Part shown: piece after piece, positions 52,229 through 62,145 of the stretch
Layout of the letters: each line of letters opens with the position of its first letter
Numbering within the stretch: the stretch's first letter is position 1
Assembly: GCA_020026115.1 (NCBI GenBank)
Contig: JAHHQY010000001.1
Span: 1 to 64,000 of the forward strand
Source of the DNA: Actinobacillus sp.
GTDB lineage: Bacteria > Pseudomonadota > Gammaproteobacteria > Enterobacterales > Pasteurellaceae
Reading direction: 5' to 3'
DNA: 64,000 nucleotides
The notes under the pieces: model-generated
Database searches by the model: none
The model's input: the letters and a program-made list of their open reading frames with translations, nothing else
What the model was told of the DNA's origin: nothing
Translations under genes and position numbers: made by a program

Positions 52229-55200
52229 TTAACTTAATTCCTCTAAGCGGTTTAAAATTCGCTTATCTGAAATAGGATAAGCCGTACCTAATTGTTGAGC
52301 AAAAAGATTGACGCGTAACTCTTCAATCATATAGCGAACATCTAAAATTTCTTTTGGAATGGCTTGAGATTTCGGTAATTTCGCCAATAAAGTTTGGTAG
52401 GCTTTTTGTACATTTTCCACCTTCAACATGGCCGCGCGGTCACGATTGACATCTAAACTTAATTTATCAATACGTTTTTGAATGGCATTTAAATAGCGTT
52501 TTAAATCTTTTAAACGCTCATAGCCAGTATTCGTGACAAAGTTTGGATAAATTAACTGGCTAATTTGTTGTTTGATATCAGAAAAAGCAAAAGCCATAGT
52601 GAAATCTAATTTCCCTTTTAAGCGTTTATTCACCGCAAAACTTAAAGTTAAAACTTCTTCAACTTGTTGAGCAATATCGACAGTCGTTTCGTTTAAATGC
52701 AGACGAATATTATCGCGCAGAGCCTGAAATTGATCTTCTTGCCAAACTACGCCACCAAAATCTGCAATAAGTTTATCCACAGCGCAAGCAATACAATCAT
52801 CAATTAAATCAATCACATTACCAAAAGGCGTGAAATATAAACCGAGTTTCGCTTTATTAGGCAGTTTCTCGTGTAAATATTTAATTGGCGATGGCACATT
52901 TAACAGCAATAAACGGCGCAAGCCTTGTTGCATCGCTTGTTGTTGTTCAAACTCAGTTTCAAAAAGTTTAATCGCGACACTTTCTTTTTCATCCACTAAA
53001 GCGGGAAAGGCGCGCACGGTAAAGCCCGCTTTTTGCTGTTCATAACATTGAGGTAGGGCATTAAAATTCCAAGAATGAATGCCTGAACGTTCAATATCAT
53101 CATCAGCAACGGCGGATAAACTTTCTTGAATTTTATGTTTAAGTTGCACTTTAAGGGCATCTAAATCCATACTTTCGGCAATTTTTTTCCCTTTTTCATC
53201 GACAACGCGGAAAGTCATTTTTAAATGACTGGGTAAATTCGCTTTTTCCCATTCTTCTTTTTCCACTAAAACGCCGGTCATACGACGAAATTCATGGCTT
53301 AAACAGTCAAGAAGTGGTTTGTCTAAATTCGTTGCGCGCGCTAAAAAAGCTTCGGCATAATTAGGCGCAGGAACAAAATTTCGGCGCAAAGACTTCGGTA
53401 AGGATTTAATTAAACTGACCACAAGCTCTTGGCGTAAGGCTGGAATTTGCCAATCAAAGCCCGTTATTTCAACTTGATTTAAAAGCGCTAAAGGAATATG
53501 AACCGTCACACCATCGGCATCTTTCCCTGGTTCAAATTGATAACTTAAAGGCAGTTTTAAATGGCCTTGATACCAGAAATTAGGAAAATCTAATTCGTTA
53601 AGATTGTCTTTATCTTGGGTTAAAAAGGCTTTTTCAAAATTCAGTAACTCAGGCGTTTGACGTTTTGCCTGTTTCCACCATTTATCAAAATGCGCTTGAG
53701 AGACAACCTCAGCGGGAATGCGCTGGTCGTAAAAATCAAATAATTTATCGTCATCAACTAAAATATCTCGTCGACGAGTTTTATGTTCCATTTCTTCAAC
53801 TTCCGCAATTAAACGGCGATTTTGATGGAAAAATTGATGTTGCGTATGCCAATCCCCCTCAACTAAGGCACTGCGAATAAAAATATCACGACACACTGCG
53901 GGGGCAATTTGAGCGTAATTTACCGCACGTCCGTTCACAATCGGCACGCCATAAAGTTTCACGGTTTCACTGGCCATCACCGCACCACGGGATTTTGACC
54001 AATGAGGTTCTGCGTAACTGCGTTTTACTAAATGTTGGGCTAAAGGTTCAATCCATTCTGCTTCAATTTCAGCGACCATTCGTCCCCAAAGTTTCGTGGT
54101 TTCTACTAATTCCCCAGCGATACACCATTTAGGCTGTTTTTTGAAAAGTACAGAATTAGGGAAAAGGCTAAATTGGCTATTACGCGCACCTAAATAACAT
54201 TTTTTATCCGTGATTTTTTGCCCGATGTGGGATAAAAGCCCCGTCAGTAAGGCGCAATGAATTTGCATATAAGGCGCAGGCGTTGAGTTAATACTTAAGC
54301 CCATTTCACGCACAGTTAAGCGAATTTGATGATAAATATCTTGCCATTCGCGCACGCGTAAATAGTTTAAAAACTCTTTTTGGCACATACGGCGAAATTG
54401 ATTTTTCGTTAAGGCTTTTTGTTGCGCTTGAAGGTAGTGCCATAAATTTAAAAAGGCTAAAAAGTCAGATTTTTTATCTTTAAATCGGCCATGCAGTTCA
54501 TCGGCATGTTGTTGTTTTTCTTGCGGACGTTCTCTCGGGTCTTGAATGGAAAGCGCCGAGACAATAATCATCACTTCGTGCAAACAAGCATTTTTTTCTG
54601 CGCTTAAAAGCATTTTCGCCAAACGTGGATCGACAGGTAACTGCGCTAATTGGCGTCCAATTGGCGTTAATTGGCGGAAGGTTTGCTGTTTTTTGCTCGA
54701 CCAAGTGAAGGCTTCTAATTCTTCTAATAAGCGAATACCATCTTGAATATTACGGCTATCAGGCTTATCCACAAAAGGGAAGGACTCAATATCATCTAAA
54801 CCTAGCGCAGTCATTTGTAAAATTACGGAAGCTAAATTGGTGCGCAAAATTTCAGGGTCGGTAAATTCTGGGCGAAGATTGAAATCTTCTTCTGAATATA
54901 AACGAATACAAACCCCGTCAGAAACACGACCACAGCGCCCTTTGCGTTGGTTGGCCGAGGCTTGGGAAATGGCTTCAATCGGTAAGCGTTGCACTTTTGT
55001 GCGGTAGCTATAACGAGAAATACGCGCCGTTCCAGGGTCAATGACATATTTAATGCCGGGTACTGTTAAAGAAGTTTCTGCAACGTTGGTGGCTAAAATA
55101 ATGCGATTGAGCTGACCTGGATGGAAAATTTTATTTTGTTCTTGGCTTGCAAGGCGAGCGTATAAAGGCAAAATTTCTGTATGGCGTAATTGCGCTTTTT

Positions 55201-56140
55201 CTAAAAATTCTGCCGTATCACGAATTTCACGTTCACCACTTAAAAATACTAAAATATCGCCACGGCCTAAGGCTTGTAATTCTTCAACGGCGTTTAAAAT
55301 GCCTTGTAATTGGTCTTGATTTTCCGCAACAAGCGGACGATAACGTACCTCAACAGGGAAAGTGCGCCCTGAGACTTCAATAATTGGGGCGTGATTAAAA
55401 TGCTGAGAAAAACGTTCAACATCAATGGTTGCAGAGGTAATAATAACTTTTAAATCAGGCCGTTTTTTAAGGATATTTTTTAAATAACCTAAAATAAAAT
55501 CATTATTTAAACTGCGTTCGTGCGCTTCATCAATAATTAAAACTTCATATTGATTGAGATAACGATCATGTTGAATTTCTGCAAGCAAAATCCCGTCCGT
55601 CATCAATTTAATTTGTGTATTTTCATTCACTTGGTCTTTAAAACGCACTTTATAGCCAACTAAATTGCCTAATTCGGTCTGTAATTCTTCGGCAATTCGA
55701 CTGGCCACAGCGCGAGCGGCAATTCGGCGCGGTTGGGTGTGGCCAATGAAACCTTTAGCACCAAAGCCTAATTCTAAACACATTTTAGGTAATTGGGTTG
55801 TTTTGCCTGAGCCTGTTTCCCCAGCTACAACAATCACTTGATGTTCGGCTAATAATTTTTGAATTTCCGCTTTGCGTTGGCTAACAGGTAAGTTTTCTGG
55901 AAACTCAATGCTCGGGACAAAATTTCGGCGCGAGTGTAATTTTTCTTGCGCCGATTTTAGTTGCGCGCGAATATCTTGTGCGATAAGTTCTTGTTTTTCT
56001 TCTGATTTAACATTGCTTAAACCACGCACGCGGGCATAAAGACGTTGTGCATCTAAAATCATCACCTCTTGAATTTCAGCCCATAAACGTTTTTGTAAGG
56101 GGGTGAAAGGCGTTTTAGATTTCTTTTTTCTGATGTTCAT
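52229..56140 (-). CDS. hrpA: ATP-dependent RNA helicase HrpA
   Basis: The 1303-residue DEAH-box helicase has motif I AGETGSGKTTQ near residue 107, motif II DEAHERS, motif III SATID, and motif VI QRKGRCGR, then the HrpA-specific HA2, OB and DUF3418 regions. It works in mRNA processing, and E. coli HrpA has been linked to rescue of stalled ribosomes. It is followed 37 bases upstream by a UPF0756 gene in the same direction. Two repeat copies encode the similar peptides SRRNF and LRRNF in different parts of the protein. Confidence 0.95.
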   Translation of the reverse strand: MNIRKKKSKTPFTPLQKRLWAEIQEVMILDAQRLYARVRGLSNVKSEEKQELIAQDIRAQLKSAQEKLHSRRNFVPSIEFPENLPVSQRKAEIQKLLAEHQVIVVAGETGSGKTTQLPKMCLELGFGAKGFIGHTQPRRIAARAVASRIAEELQTELGNLVGYKVRFKDQVNENTQIKLMTDGILLAEIQHDRYLNQYEVLIIDEAHERSLNNDFILGYLKNILKKRPDLKVIITSATIDVERFSQHFNHAPIIEVSGRTFPVEVRYRPLVAENQDQLQGILNAVEELQALGRGDILVFLSGEREIRDTAEFLEKAQLRHTEILPLYARLASQEQNKIFHPGQLNRIILATNVAETSLTVPGIKYVIDPGTARISRYSYRTKVQRLPIEAISQASANQRKGRCGRVSDGVCIRLYSEEDFNLRPEFTDPEILRTNLASVILQMTALGLDDIESFPFVDKPDSRNIQDGIRLLEELEAFTWSSKKQQTFRQLTPIGRQLAQLPVDPRLAKMLLSAEKNACLHEVMIIVSALSIQDPRERPQEKQQHADELHGRFKDKKSDFLAFLNLWHYLQAQQKALTKNQFRRMCQKEFLNYLRVREWQDIYHQIRLTVREMGLSINSTPAPYMQIHCALLTGLLSHIGQKITDKKCYLGARNSQFSLFPNSVLFKKQPKWCIAGELVETTKLWGRMVAEIEAEWIEPLAQHLVKRSYAEPHWSKSRGAVMASETVKLYGVPIVNGRAVNYAQIAPAVCRDIFIRSALVEGDWHTQHQFFHQNRRLIAEVEEMEHKTRRRDILVDDDKLFDFYDQRIPAEVVSQAHFDKWWKQAKRQTPELLNFEKAFLTQDKDNLNELDFPNFWYQGHLKLPLSYQFEPGKDADGVTVHIPLALLNQVEITGFDWQIPALRQELVVSLIKSLPKSLRRNFVPAPNYAEAFLARATNLDKPLLDCLSHEFRRMTGVLVEKEEWEKANLPSHLKMTFRVVDEKGKKIAESMDLDALKVQLKHKIQESLSAVADDDIERSGIHSWNFNALPQCYEQQKAGFTVRAFPALVDEKESVAIKLFETEFEQQQAMQQGLRRLLLLNVPSPIKYLHEKLPNKAKLGLYFTPFGNVIDLIDDCIACAVDKLIADFGGVVWQEDQFQALRDNIRLHLNETTVDIAQQVEEVLTLSFAVNKRLKGKLDFTMAFAFSDIKQQISQLIYPNFVTNTGYERLKDLKRYLNAIQKRIDKLSLDVNRDRAAMLKVENVQKAYQTLLAKLPKSQAIPKEILDVRYMIEELRVNLFAQQLGTAYPISDKRILNRLEELS
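53375..53390 (-). repeat. Uptake-signal-like repeat inside hrpA (one mismatch)
   Basis: AAAATTTCGGCGCAAAG: G of GCGA replaced by A; read as LRRNF. Confidence 0.45.
55919..55937 (-). repeat. Uptake-signal-like repeat inside hrpA
   Basis: Exact core with AAAATTTC and GAGTG flanks; read as HSRRNF near the HrpA N-terminus. Confidence 0.7.
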
Positions 56141-56177
56141 AGATTAACTGCTTAATAAAATAAAAATAAAAAAAGGA

Positions 56178-56627
56178 TTAGAGGCCTTTGCCGATAAATA
56201 AAGATAAGATGCCTGCGGCAATTAAAGGCCCAACAGGAATACCGCGTAAAAATGCAACGCCTAAAATCGTACCAAGTAAAAGGCCGGTGACCATTAAAGG
56301 CCGATGAGTCATTAAGGTTACGCCACGCCCTGCAAACCAAGCAACCAACATACCGATGGCGATGGATAAAAACATTTTCCAACTGAGAAAATCCATTAAA
56401 TTGGGCAAGGCTACTTTGCCTAACACAATAGGCGCAAGCACGCCAATGGTGAGAATAATAATGCCAATATTCACGCCATTTTTAGCCATAAAGGGTAAAT
56501 ATTTGGCTAAAAAAGTTTGTTGCATCAATAATAAAATAGCCGAAGAAATGGTAATGGAATTATTGTTACTCAAAACGCCAAGTAAAATCAGTGCGACTAA
56601 TAATAACGCGACGGGATTTAAATTCAT
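56178..56627 (-). CDS. UPF0756 membrane protein, YeaL family
   Basis: The 149-residue protein has four or five membrane helices and the family segment [18 protein letters not shown], then [19 protein letters not shown]. The function is unknown. It lies directly upstream of hrpA on the same strand. Confidence 0.88.
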   Translation of the reverse strand: MNLNPVALLLVALILLGVLSNNNSITISSAILLLMQQTFLAKYLPFMAKNGVNIGIIILTIGVLAPIVLGKVALPNLMDFLSWKMFLSIAIGMLVAWFAGRGVTLMTHRPLMVTGLLLGTILGVAFLRGIPVGPLIAAGILSLFIGKGL

Positions 56628-56813
56628 GGTTATTCCTTAATTTGCGCTAAATGGAAGGAGTATAGCAGATATTAGCAGAGCTTTTGTTTAAAAAGAAAGC
56701 AAATGCCTTATTCCCTTTAAAAAGGAAAAAAAGCCCTTGAAAAAGCCTTAGGGATAAAGCAAAAAAGTCCAGCTAAAAGAGAGAAGGAAAGCGCCAGAGG
56801 CTTTTTGTTTCCC

Positions 56814-56843
56814 TTGTAAAATTGCCCTAATAGCGGTTATACT
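56814..56843 (+). promoter_or_regulatory. Sigma-70 promoter of yibN-secB-gpsA
   Basis: TTGTAA (56814-56819), 18-base spacer, TATACT (56838-56843), 36 bases before the yibN ATG. Confidence 0.6.
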
Positions 56844-56879
56844 TACCGCCTATTTTTTTAACTTCAAATTGAGAATTTT

Positions 56880-57353
56880 ATGCAAGAATTTAATTTCCAA
56901 GAATTTTTACCGCTAGCGATTGAATTTGTTAAAAACCACGCTTTAATGATGATGGCTTGGTTGGTGCTGTTTGTGATGACGATTTATTATTTTTATAAAG
57001 AGGCGACACGCAAATATCAGGTGATTGAAAATGACGAAGCAATTCGCTTAATGAATACCCAAGATGCCGTGGTCGTGGATTTACGCAGTATGGAAGAGTT
57101 TGATCGTGGCCATATTGTGGGCTCTGTAAATATTGTGCCACAAGATATTAAAGACAATAATCTAGGAAAATTAGATAAAAATAAAGCAGTTCCGGTTATC
57201 GTGGTGGATCAACTAGGTGAAAACGGCGTTAACACAGGGAAGTCAGCAGAATTGTTGACGAAAGAAGGTTTTACCCAAGTATATCTTTTAAAAGAAGGTA
57301 TCGCAGGGTGGAATGGAGCAAACTTACCCTTAGTAAACAAACATAAAAAATAA
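56880..57353 (+). CDS. yibN: Rhodanese-like protein YibN lacking the active-site cysteine
   Basis: The 157-residue protein has one N-terminal membrane helix (about 20-38) and a rhodanese-like domain (VVVDLRSMEEFDRGHIVGSVNI, KEGIAGWNGANLP). It has no cysteine at all. The active-site loop reads VVDQLGENGVNTGKSAEL where E. coli YibN has VVDGSGMQCQEPANAL. It therefore cannot be a sulfurtransferase of the usual kind and may act as a binding domain near SecB or at the membrane. First of yibN-secB-gpsA-cysE; the grxC gene between yibN and secB in E. coli is absent. Confidence 0.85.
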   Translation: MQEFNFQEFLPLAIEFVKNHALMMMAWLVLFVMTIYYFYKEATRKYQVIENDEAIRLMNTQDAVVVDLRSMEEFDRGHIVGSVNIVPQDIKDNNLGKLDKNKAVPVIVVDQLGENGVNTGKSAELLTKEGFTQVYLLKEGIAGWNGANLPLVNKHKK

Positions 57354-57362
57354 GGATGAATT

Positions 57363-57881
57363 ATGACTGAAGAAGTGAAACAAAATGCAGTAGAAAACGA
57401 AGAACAAGCCGTGCAACCGGTTTTAGAAATTCAACGCATTTATGTTAAAGATGTGTCTTTTGAAGCACCGAATTTACCACAAATTTTCCAACAAGAATGG
57501 AAACCACAATTAAGCTTTGATTTAAACACTGAAGCCACTCAAATTGATGAAAATTTATATGAAGTGTGCTTAAACATTTCAACGGAAACCACGTTAGAAG
57601 GAAGCGATGATGTCGCTTTTATTTGTGAAGTAAAACAAGCGGGTGTATTTACCATTAGCGGTTTAGATGAAATGCAAATGGCGCACTGCTTAACCTCTCA
57701 ATGCCCAAGCATGTTATTCCCTTATGCACGTGAGTTAATTTCAAGTTTAGTAAATCGCGGTACATTCCCTGCTTTAAACCTAAATCCAATTAATTTCGAT
57801 GCGCTATTTGTTGATTATATGCAACGTCAACAAGCAGAGTTTGAGGCACAACAAGCCAAAGGCGAAGCAAGCGAAGCTTAA
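57363..57881 (+). CDS. secB: Protein-export chaperone SecB
   Basis: The 172-residue protein has the SecB core ([58 protein letters not shown]) with an acidic N-terminus and a Gln/Glu/Ala-rich C-terminal tail. SecB holds precursors unfolded and delivers them to SecA. It follows yibN by 9 bases. Confidence 0.96.
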   Translation: MTEEVKQNAVENEEQAVQPVLEIQRIYVKDVSFEAPNLPQIFQQEWKPQLSFDLNTEATQIDENLYEVCLNISTETTLEGSDDVAFICEVKQAGVFTISGLDEMQMAHCLTSQCPSMLFPYARELISSLVNRGTFPALNLNPINFDALFVDYMQRQQAEFEAQQAKGEASEA

Positions 57882-57969
57882 TCATTACAATATAACGGGG
57901 AATAGACAATATTTCCCGTTGTTTTTTTATGTTTATGTGATCTTAATTTGCATTAAAAGGAGGCAAATA

Positions 57970-58995
57970 ATGAGTATGAACAACGCTCCCTCACAAAATC
58001 CTATTAGCGTTTTAGGCGCGGGTTCTTTTGGCACATCTTTAGCCATCGCATTTGCTCGTAACGGGTATCCGACATATCTTTGGGGACATAATTCTGAACA
58101 TTGTGAGGCATTAAAAGCAGAGCGTGAAAATAAAAAATATTTACCTAATATGCCTTTTCCTGCAAGTTTAAGCGTAGAAAGTGATTTAAAAAGCGCGGTA
58201 GAAAATTCACGAGATATTTTTCTTGTCATACCAAGCCATGCCGTCGCGGAACTTGTTGAGCAAATTAAACCTTTTTTACGACCTGACACACGCATTGTGT
58301 TGGCCAGCAAAGGGTTAGAACGTGAAACAGGGCGTTTATTACAAGATGTCATTCGAGAAATATTAGGTAATCGTTATCCGCTTGCTGTGCTTTCTGGGCC
58401 AACCTTTGCGAAAGAATTGGCCGCAGGTATGCCAACGGCCATTACTTTAGCCTCAGAAGATCAAGCCTTTGCGAAAGAATTACAAGCTCGTATTCATTGT
58501 AGCCGAGATTTTCGCGTGTATTTAAATGACGATATGATTGGCGTACAACTTGGGGGCGCAATTAAAAATATTATCGCAATTAGTACCGGTATTTCAGATG
58601 GTATGGGGTTTGGTGCGAATGCGCGTACGGCCTTAATTACTCGTGGTATTGCAGAAATCAGCCGTTTAGGCGTATCGCTTGGCGCAAAACCTGAAACCTT
58701 TATGGGAATGTCTGGCTTAGGCGATTTAGTTTTAACCTGTACGGATAATCAATCGCGCAATCGTCGTTTTGGTTTAATGCTAGGTCAAGGCTATTCTCCT
58801 TTTGACGCTATGCGCGAAATTGGCCAAGTGGTGGAAGGCTATCATAATACCCGTGAAGTTCATGAATTAGCGAAACGACAAGGCGTTGAAATGCCGATTA
58901 GTGAACAAATGTATCAAGTGCTGTTTTGCGGAAAAGATACCAAAGATGTCGTGCTTTATTTACTCGGACGTGAACGTAAAAGCGAAACCAATTAA
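57970..58995 (+). CDS. gpsA: Glycerol-3-phosphate dehydrogenase [NAD(P)+]
   Basis: The start [18 protein letters not shown] at 57970 has a strong AAGGAGG site and gives 341 residues. A longer reading to 57799 would overlap secB and is rejected. The nucleotide-binding [10 protein letters not shown] is at the N-terminus; the catalytic Lys lies in [11 protein letters not shown]. It makes sn-glycerol-3-phosphate for phospholipids. The secB-gpsA order is conserved. Confidence 0.96.
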   Translation: MSMNNAPSQNPISVLGAGSFGTSLAIAFARNGYPTYLWGHNSEHCEALKAERENKKYLPNMPFPASLSVESDLKSAVENSRDIFLVIPSHAVAELVEQIKPFLRPDTRIVLASKGLERETGRLLQDVIREILGNRYPLAVLSGPTFAKELAAGMPTAITLASEDQAFAKELQARIHCSRDFRVYLNDDMIGVQLGGAIKNIIAISTGISDGMGFGANARTALITRGIAEISRLGVSLGAKPETFMGMSGLGDLVLTCTDNQSRNRRFGLMLGQGYSPFDAMREIGQVVEGYHNTREVHELAKRQGVEMPISEQMYQVLFCGKDTKDVVLYLLGRERKSETN

Positions 58996-59030
58996 ACATT
59001 ATTATTATCTCGTTGTAGAAAGGAAAATTT

Positions 59031-59819
59031 ATGCCAGCGGAAGCCACTGAAGTTTGGGAAATATTACGAGCAGAAACCTTAAGCCAAGTAGAAAATGAGC
59101 CAATGCTGGCGAGTTTTTTCCACTCCACTATTTTAATGCACCAAAATTTAGGCAGTGCATTAAGTTATATTTTGGCCAATAAACTAGCCAACAGTATTAT
59201 GCCCGCCATTGATTTACAGAAAATCATTGAAGAGGCTTATAAGGCCGACCCAAGTATTATTGAATATGCCGCTTGTGATATGCGAGCGGTACGAATGCGA
59301 GACCCTGCCGTTGAATTATGGTCAACGCCTCTTTTATATTTAAAAGGTTATCAGGCCATTCAAAGTTATCGTATTACTCATTATTTATGGCAACATCATC
59401 GACGCGCTTTAGCTATTTATTTGCAAAATCAAATTTCTGTTGCTTTTGATGTGGATATTCATCCTGCTGCGAAAATTGGGCATGGCATTATGTTTGACCA
59501 TGCAACGGGTATTGTGGTGGGGGAAACCTCTGTTATTGGCAACGATGTGTCGATTTTACAAGGCGTAACCTTAGGCGGAACGGGAAAAGAATCGGGCGAT
59601 CGCCACCCTAAAATTGGTGAAGGCGTGATGATTGGCGCGGGCGCTAAAGTTTTAGGCAATATTCAAATTGGCTGTTATGCCAAAATCGGGGCGAATTCCG
59701 TTGTTTTACGCCCCGTTGAGCCTTATACCACCGTTGCAGGCGTGCCAGCCAAAGTGATCGGGCATGATGAAAAAGCAAAACCCGCTTTTGAAATGGATCA
59801 GTCTTTTAATTGTGATTAA
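59031..59819 (+). CDS. cysE: Serine O-acetyltransferase CysE with shortened C-terminus
   Basis: The 262-residue protein has the N-terminal helical domain and the left-handed beta-helix with hexapeptide repeats (IGHGIMFDHATGIVVGET, ILQGVTLGGTGKESGDRHP). Catalytic His and Asp occur in FDHATG. It acetylates serine for cysteine synthesis. The C-terminus ends EMDQSFNCD, whereas H. influenzae CysE continues about ten residues to MNLNI, the tail that docks in CysK. Its stop overlaps the folA stop by 3 bases. Confidence 0.93.
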   Translation: MPAEATEVWEILRAETLSQVENEPMLASFFHSTILMHQNLGSALSYILANKLANSIMPAIDLQKIIEEAYKADPSIIEYAACDMRAVRMRDPAVELWSTPLLYLKGYQAIQSYRITHYLWQHHRRALAIYLQNQISVAFDVDIHPAAKIGHGIMFDHATGIVVGETSVIGNDVSILQGVTLGGTGKESGDRHPKIGEGVMIGAGAKVLGNIQIGCYAKIGANSVVLRPVEPYTTVAGVPAKVIGHDEKAKPAFEMDQSFNCD

Positions 59820-60325
59820 AAAGACGTTTTTCTTTCTAAAAGCATAAAACGCAAATCAAAAGGGTTTTTTTCGTCTTTAGGGCGGAACAAATCCTTTTTT
59901 ATTTGCCATTGGTTAAAATCTAATTCAGGAAAAAAAGTATCGCCTGCAAGGGTGGTTTGAATCTGAGTAAAATAAATGCGATCGGCTTTGTTTAAATATT
60001 GTTTGAAAAGCTCACCGCCACCAATTAAAAACACCTCTTTTTCATCTTTTAACAAAGCTAAGGCCTCATCAAAACTCTTTTGCCAAAGAACGCCTTCATG
60101 CAGGAAAGGCGAACGAGAAAGGACAATATTGGTGCGCCCTGGTAGAGGACGGCCTATGCTTTCAAAGGTTTTGCGCCCCATAATAATCGGCTTACCAAGA
60201 GTGTTTTCTTTAAACCAAGCAAAATCAGCGGGTAAATGCCAAGGCATAGCATTATCTCGCCCGATCACCCAATTTTTTGTTGTAGCGACAATAAAGCTCA
60301 AGCAGGGTTTGTTTTGTGTTGACAT
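59816..60325 (-). CDS. folA: Dihydrofolate reductase
   Basis: The 169-residue protein has the DHFR signature NWVIGRDNAMPWHLPADFAWFK with catalytic Asp34, then IMGRKTFESIGRPLPGR and FLIGGGELFKQ. It reduces dihydrofolate made by ThyA. It is convergent with cysE and overlaps it at the stop codons. Confidence 0.96.
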   Translation of the reverse strand: MSTQNKPCLSFIVATTKNWVIGRDNAMPWHLPADFAWFKENTLGKPIIMGRKTFESIGRPLPGRTNIVLSRSPFLHEGVLWQKSFDEALALLKDEKEVFLIGGGELFKQYLNKADRIYFTQIQTTLAGDTFFPELDFNQWQIKKDLFRPKDEKNPFDLRFMLLERKTSF

Positions 60326-60365
60326 AAAATTCCTTAAGGAAAAAAGAAAAAGAAACGGCCTTCAG

Positions 60366-60382
60366 CAAAAATTCGGTGCGAA
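60366..60382 (-). repeat. Uptake-signal-like repeat (one mismatch)
   Basis: AAAAATTCGGTGCGAAAG, noncoding, four bases after the yjjB stop. Confidence 0.5.
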
Positions 60383-60385
60383 AGG

Positions 60386-60853
60386 TTAAACCACGGGCTT
60401 ACGGCGGTAAAACAGCATACCCGGTAAAGACAAACCAAAAGCCAACGCGCCCATAATAAACATTGTTTGAATAAAATTCGTCACCATGGATTCAAACAAA
60501 GCATGAGAAAAACCATAATGATGAAGTTGCACCATTGCAATCATCGCCTTATAGGCAAAAACGCCTGGAATCATCGGAATAATGGCCGCGACGGTAAATA
60601 CTTTCGGGTGCGCAAGGTAGCGATGGGATAAATGGACGCCGAGAAAGCCAATTAAGGCCGAAGCAAAAAAAGTGGCGAAAACAAAAGGCATATCAAAATG
60701 CACTAACAGCGTGCGTAAGCCATGACCGAGACCGGCAAGGCCTGCGCAATATTTTAAGGCTTTAAAGGGCACGTTAAAAATCAAGGCGAAGCCTACCGCT
60801 GGAATGGCGGCGAAAAACATATCATCTATAAGTTTTAAAAATAAATCCCACAT
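60386..60853 (-). CDS. yjjB: YjjB subunit of ThrE-type exporter
   Basis: The start MWDLFLKLIDDMFF at 60853 gives 155 residues, matching YjjB. It has four or five membrane helices and the ThrE_2/DUF3815 segment (ALIFNVPFKALKYC, HPKVFTVAAIIPMIPGVFAYKA). It pairs with YjjP; in E. coli the pair exports succinate. It starts 1 base after the yjjP stop. Confidence 0.88.
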   Translation of the reverse strand: MWDLFLKLIDDMFFAAIPAVGFALIFNVPFKALKYCAGLAGLGHGLRTLLVHFDMPFVFATFFASALIGFLGVHLSHRYLAHPKVFTVAAIIPMIPGVFAYKAMIAMVQLHHYGFSHALFESMVTNFIQTMFIMGALAFGLSLPGMLFYRRKPVV

Positions 60854-60854
60854 T

Positions 60855-61622
60855 TTAAATTCCCCAATGTGTAATATGTAAAATGCCAAGGGCAAAAACA
60901 ATACCTAAACAAGCGCCAAAGGTAAGCACGGTGGCAAGGGACCAACGAGCGATGCCCATACTGATGTAACCTTTTAAAATATCGGATAAAGAGTTCACTA
61001 AAGGAAAACCAGGTACTAAAAGTAATACGCTCGAAGCTAAAGCAATTTGCGGGTCATTACCGAGTTGATATTTTTGCGCCATACCAGAAATTAACGAAGC
61101 AACCAAAGCCGTCACAGAAAAGACAATAATCGCGTTAAAATGGCGTTTTGTTAACATTTGACGAACAAACATTCCCACGCTTGACGCAATAAAAGTGATG
61201 AGAGAAATCATAGCATCGCCCCCAGCTAAATGAGCAAAAGAAGCGCAAGATAAGCCCACCATAAAAATCACAACGTAAGGGTTATAAGGTTTAGGTTGAA
61301 TTTTATCGAGTTTATCGCGCACTTGACGCCAATCATATAAATGATGCTCAGCAATGATGACCAATTGTTGCACTTCCGTGACCACTTGCATATTGATGCC
61401 ATGATCGACATTATTGCGAGCGGTTGTCAAACAATGCCCATCAACAATCGTCGTAACAACCACAGCGTTCGGCGTTAACACGCATTCCACGCTTTCCATA
61501 CCTAAGGCTTTGCCAAGGCGCGTGGTCATTTGCACCACAACGGCGCTTTCCGTGCCATATTGCAATAAAAGTAAGGCTGTGCGAATACATAATTTGGTAA
61601 TTTCTCGTTGGATATTTTTCAT
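60855..61622 (-). CDS. yjjP: YjjP subunit of ThrE-type exporter
   Basis: The 255-residue protein has a soluble N-terminal half and about five membrane helices in the C-terminal half, with VPGFPLVNSLSDIL near the end. ThrE/DUF1212 family. With YjjB it forms an exporter (succinate in E. coli, threonine or serine for Corynebacterium ThrE). It forms an operon with yjjB. Confidence 0.88.
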   Translation of the reverse strand: MKNIQREITKLCIRTALLLLQYGTESAVVVQMTTRLGKALGMESVECVLTPNAVVVTTIVDGHCLTTARNNVDHGINMQVVTEVQQLVIIAEHHLYDWRQVRDKLDKIQPKPYNPYVVIFMVGLSCASFAHLAGGDAMISLITFIASSVGMFVRQMLTKRHFNAIIVFSVTALVASLISGMAQKYQLGNDPQIALASSVLLLVPGFPLVNSLSDILKGYISMGIARWSLATVLTFGACLGIVFALGILHITHWGI

Positions 61623-61703
61623 TAACGCGCCCCTTTAAAAAGAAATGAGGCACATTATAGTGAAAAAATAAGAAAGGGGTTAGTGAAAAAAAAGCACGAA
61701 GTT

Positions 61704-61742
61704 CTTGCGCCGAAAAAAGGGACTAAATTTTCGGCGCGAGAG
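61704..61742. repeat. Inverted pair of uptake-signal-like repeats at the tusE 3' end
   Basis: TTGCGCCGAAAA (one mismatch, T for C) faces TTTTCGGCGCGAG, one base beyond the tusE stop codon. The loop AAGGGACT resembles that of the 5130 and 22648 pairs (GGGA). Confidence 0.75.
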
Positions 61743-61743
61743 A

Positions 61744-62073
61744 CTATAAGCATTTAGCAGGTTTAGGTAAGCCTGCAAGTTTGGTGGCAAGTTTAGCGAC
61801 ACCCTCAGGGAAAAGACGCTGTAAATAACGGCTATTTCCTTTTTCTGGGCCAAATTTTTGCGCCATCGCTTTTACTAACATACGAATTGCCGGCGAGGTT
61901 TTGTATTCTTGATAAAATTCACGCACGAAAAAAATCACTTCCCAATGTAATTCGGTAAGCGTTAAATTTTCTTTTTCGGCAATCGCGCAAGCGACGTCTT
62001 CATTCCATAAATGGCTATCGAGCAAATAACCTTCTTTATCTGTGGCAATTTCTTGACCGTTGACAATTAACAT
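61744..62073 (-). CDS. tusE: Sulfur relay protein TusE (DsrC family)
   Basis: The 109-residue protein ends LPKPAKCL with the conserved penultimate cysteine (Cys108) that receives sulfur from TusBCD and passes it to MnmA for tRNA 2-thiolation. The N-terminus and YLQRLFPEG are typical of the family. It lies downstream of the yccA-like gene, as in E. coli. Confidence 0.93.
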   Translation of the reverse strand: MLIVNGQEIATDKEGYLLDSHLWNEDVACAIAEKENLTLTELHWEVIFFVREFYQEYKTSPAIRMLVKAMAQKFGPEKGNSRYLQRLFPEGVAKLATKLAGLPKPAKCL

Positions 62074-62103
62074 AGCGATTCCTTTAATTTTTTATGTCCT
62101 AAT

Positions 62104-62127
62104 AAAAATGCCCCTTAAAAAAGGGGC
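62104..62127 (-). terminator. Terminator after the Bax inhibitor-1 gene
   Basis: Stem GCCCCTT/AAGGGGC (62110-62116 with 62121-62127), followed on the minus strand by ATTTTTAT. Confidence 0.8.
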
Positions 62128-62145
62128 GAAAACAGAAAATTTTAA

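Noticed and set aside
57799..57969. N-terminal extension of GpsA overlapping secB
   Set aside because: The extension runs through secB codons in another frame, lacks family similarity and bypasses the strong AAGGAGG site at 57957-57963.
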